Below, one piece after another: positions 20,719 through 21,842 of a DNA stretch of 21,842 nucleotides. Positions within the stretch are counted from its first letter, which is position 1; each line of letters opens with the position of its first letter. Position numbers and translations under genes: made by a program. The notes beneath the pieces are model-generated. The model ran no database searches. It was given only the letters and a program-made list of their open reading frames with translations, and was not told where the DNA came from. The stretch is from a virus. Where the stretch lies: positions 1 to 21,842 of IMG/VR virus record IMGVR_UViG_3300034198_023574; one strand, written 5' to 3'.

Positions 20719-21842
20719 GACATTGGCATCTAACATTTTTCAAGGCTACTGAGCCTACGCCTACGACAATTAATGTCTATGGATCAGTCATAGAAAATTT
20801 TACTATCTTTCCAGTATCTAGTTACCAAAAACTAAATTATTCTGTAGTAGCTTCTGGATCCTCTTACACTTTGAATAAGTCACAAATATATGCTATGTTG
20901 GCTTTAAGTCCAGACGGTTTTTTGATAGAAAGTAATCAAAACAGTATAGATTTAGATACAGGACAATCAGTAAGTTTTAATTTTTATTATCCAATATATA
21001 TTGAAAATAAACGATCAGAAGGAAATATAGTTGTGTCTATGTTATCATCATTGTACTATTCAATGGTGAAAAAAAATATACAAGACATATCCTCTAAAAT
21101 AAACAACAGTTTTGGCGTAAATGTTTCCCAATTCATAACTGGTCAAAATGATACGCCGCCATCCGGATTAGTTGCCGAAACCGTTAGTCGAATTCAAGTA
21201 TTATCGACAGCGACACAATCTAATATTTCAAATTCTAATTTTGCCTATGTTCTAGACAGCATTAGCGAAACAATTAGTTCTGGAGTTACCGCCTCCACCC
21301 CCAATCAGTTCTTCAGCAATAATGCAACAGATATTGTTTCAAAAATTCAAAAAAAGGCTTTAGGACTAACAGACAATCAAAATATCCCTAATCCCACAGA
21401 AGTATCTAATTTAGCACAGAACATAAATTTAATATCTCAAAATCAAGTTGATCAAGCCAGTTCTGGTAATATTATTTCTTCTATAGTTTATTCATCACAG
21501 ATACTGCAAAGCATAACCACTCCTTTGACCAACTCCATAAGCTCACAGGAAATAAACAGCACAGCCACAACTTTAATCTCAAATATTCTCAATCCCGCTT
21601 CAATACCCTCCGCCCCAACTAATGTTACAGCTTCTCTTTCTGGTAAAGATGCTATAGTAAGTTTTTCTGTACCGTCTAGTGACGGAGGAAGCTCTATAAC
21701 AAATTATATTATTCAATATTCTAAAAACAATGGTACAACTTGGACAAACTTTACCAGAGCAACTTCTACAGCAACTTCAAATATTCTAGTAAATAATCTT
21801 TTGTATTATAAGTCTTATATATTTAGAGTAGTTGCTGTTAAT
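20715..21842 (+). CDS. Virion-type protein with fibronectin type III domain, cut by the window end
   Basis: An open frame begins at ATG 20715, overlapping the fibre stop as ATGA, and runs 376 codons without a stop to the right edge, so the gene is incomplete. Residues 1-60 are beta-rich (MRHWHLTFFKATEPTPTTINVYG). Residues about 100-290 are Ser/Asn/Ile-rich and helical (ISSKINNSFGVNVSQF, DIVSKIQKKALGLTDNQNI). Residues about 298-376 start PSAPTNVTASLSGKDAIVSFSVPSSDGGSSI and continue ITNYIIQYSKNNGTTW and SYIFRVVAVN, a clear fibronectin type III domain, used in phage tails and fibres for weak carbohydrate or cell-surface contact. No ribosome binding site is seen, so translation is coupled. Further domains probably follow outside the window. 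Confidence 0.85.
   Translation, partial: MRHWHLTFFKATEPTPTTINVYGSVIENFTIFPVSSYQKLNYSVVASGSSYTLNKSQIYAMLALSPDGFLIESNQNSIDLDTGQSVSFNFYYPIYIENKRSEGNIVVSMLSSLYYSMVKKNIQDISSKINNSFGVNVSQFITGQNDTPPSGLVAETVSRIQVLSTATQSNISNSNFAYVLDSISETISSGVTASTPNQFFSNNATDIVSKIQKKALGLTDNQNIPNPTEVSNLAQNINLISQNQVDQASSGNIISSIVYSSQILQSITTPLTNSISSQEINSTATTLISNILNPASIPSAPTNVTASLSGKDAIVSFSVPSSDGGSSITNYIIQYSKNNGTTWTNFTRATSTATSNILVNNLLYYKSYIFRVVAVN

Overview
The window is a stretch of a double-stranded DNA tailed-phage genome (Caudoviricetes). This rests on a contiguous DNA-packaging and capsid block (terminase large subunit, portal, prohead protease/scaffold, small capsid-associated protein, HK97-type major capsid protein) followed by a long run of tail-fibre and adhesin genes. 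The DNA is mostly AT-rich. Genes are packed with 1-70 bp overlaps, and many starts follow GGAG-type ribosome binding sites, so the host is a bacterium with ordinary Shine-Dalgarno initiation. The host cannot be named from the sequence. No integrase, repressor, tRNA or CRISPR was seen, so lifestyle is undecided. The sheath, tube, tape-measure and baseplate genes must lie outside the window.

Layout. Positions 93-767 hold two leftward genes: a small secreted Val/Pro/Tyr-rich protein and a small AT-hook DNA-binding protein with its own terminator. A divergent control region (about 768-851) has a good sigma70-like promoter with a dyad inside it. From 852 rightwards there is one tight operon: a 66-residue unknown, a sigma-factor-like protein with a Cys-rich insert, a probable small terminase, a GDP-mannose 4,6-dehydratase homologue, an HNH protein, an ERCC4-type nuclease and the large terminase. 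Portal, protease/scaffold, small capsid protein and major capsid protein follow (6266-11532), closed by a strong intrinsic terminator.

From 11698 to the right edge lies the adhesion region. It holds two small virion-type proteins; a fibre with a tropism-determinant-like N-terminus; two related adhesins with threonine-rich linkers, the larger carrying a tandem glycine-rich module; a small sulfotransferase; a family-2 glycosyltransferase; an 827-residue fibre with internal duplication, HxH motifs and a collagen-like stalk; and an incomplete protein with a fibronectin type III domain.

How it may fit together: the sigma-like protein may drive late transcription of the head and fibre genes. The most interesting possibility is that the sugar-nucleotide enzyme, glycosyltransferase and sulfotransferase modify either the phage's own Thr-rich, mucin-like fibre linkers or the host surface. 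The enzymes and the Thr tracts are visible in the sequence; the link between them is inference.
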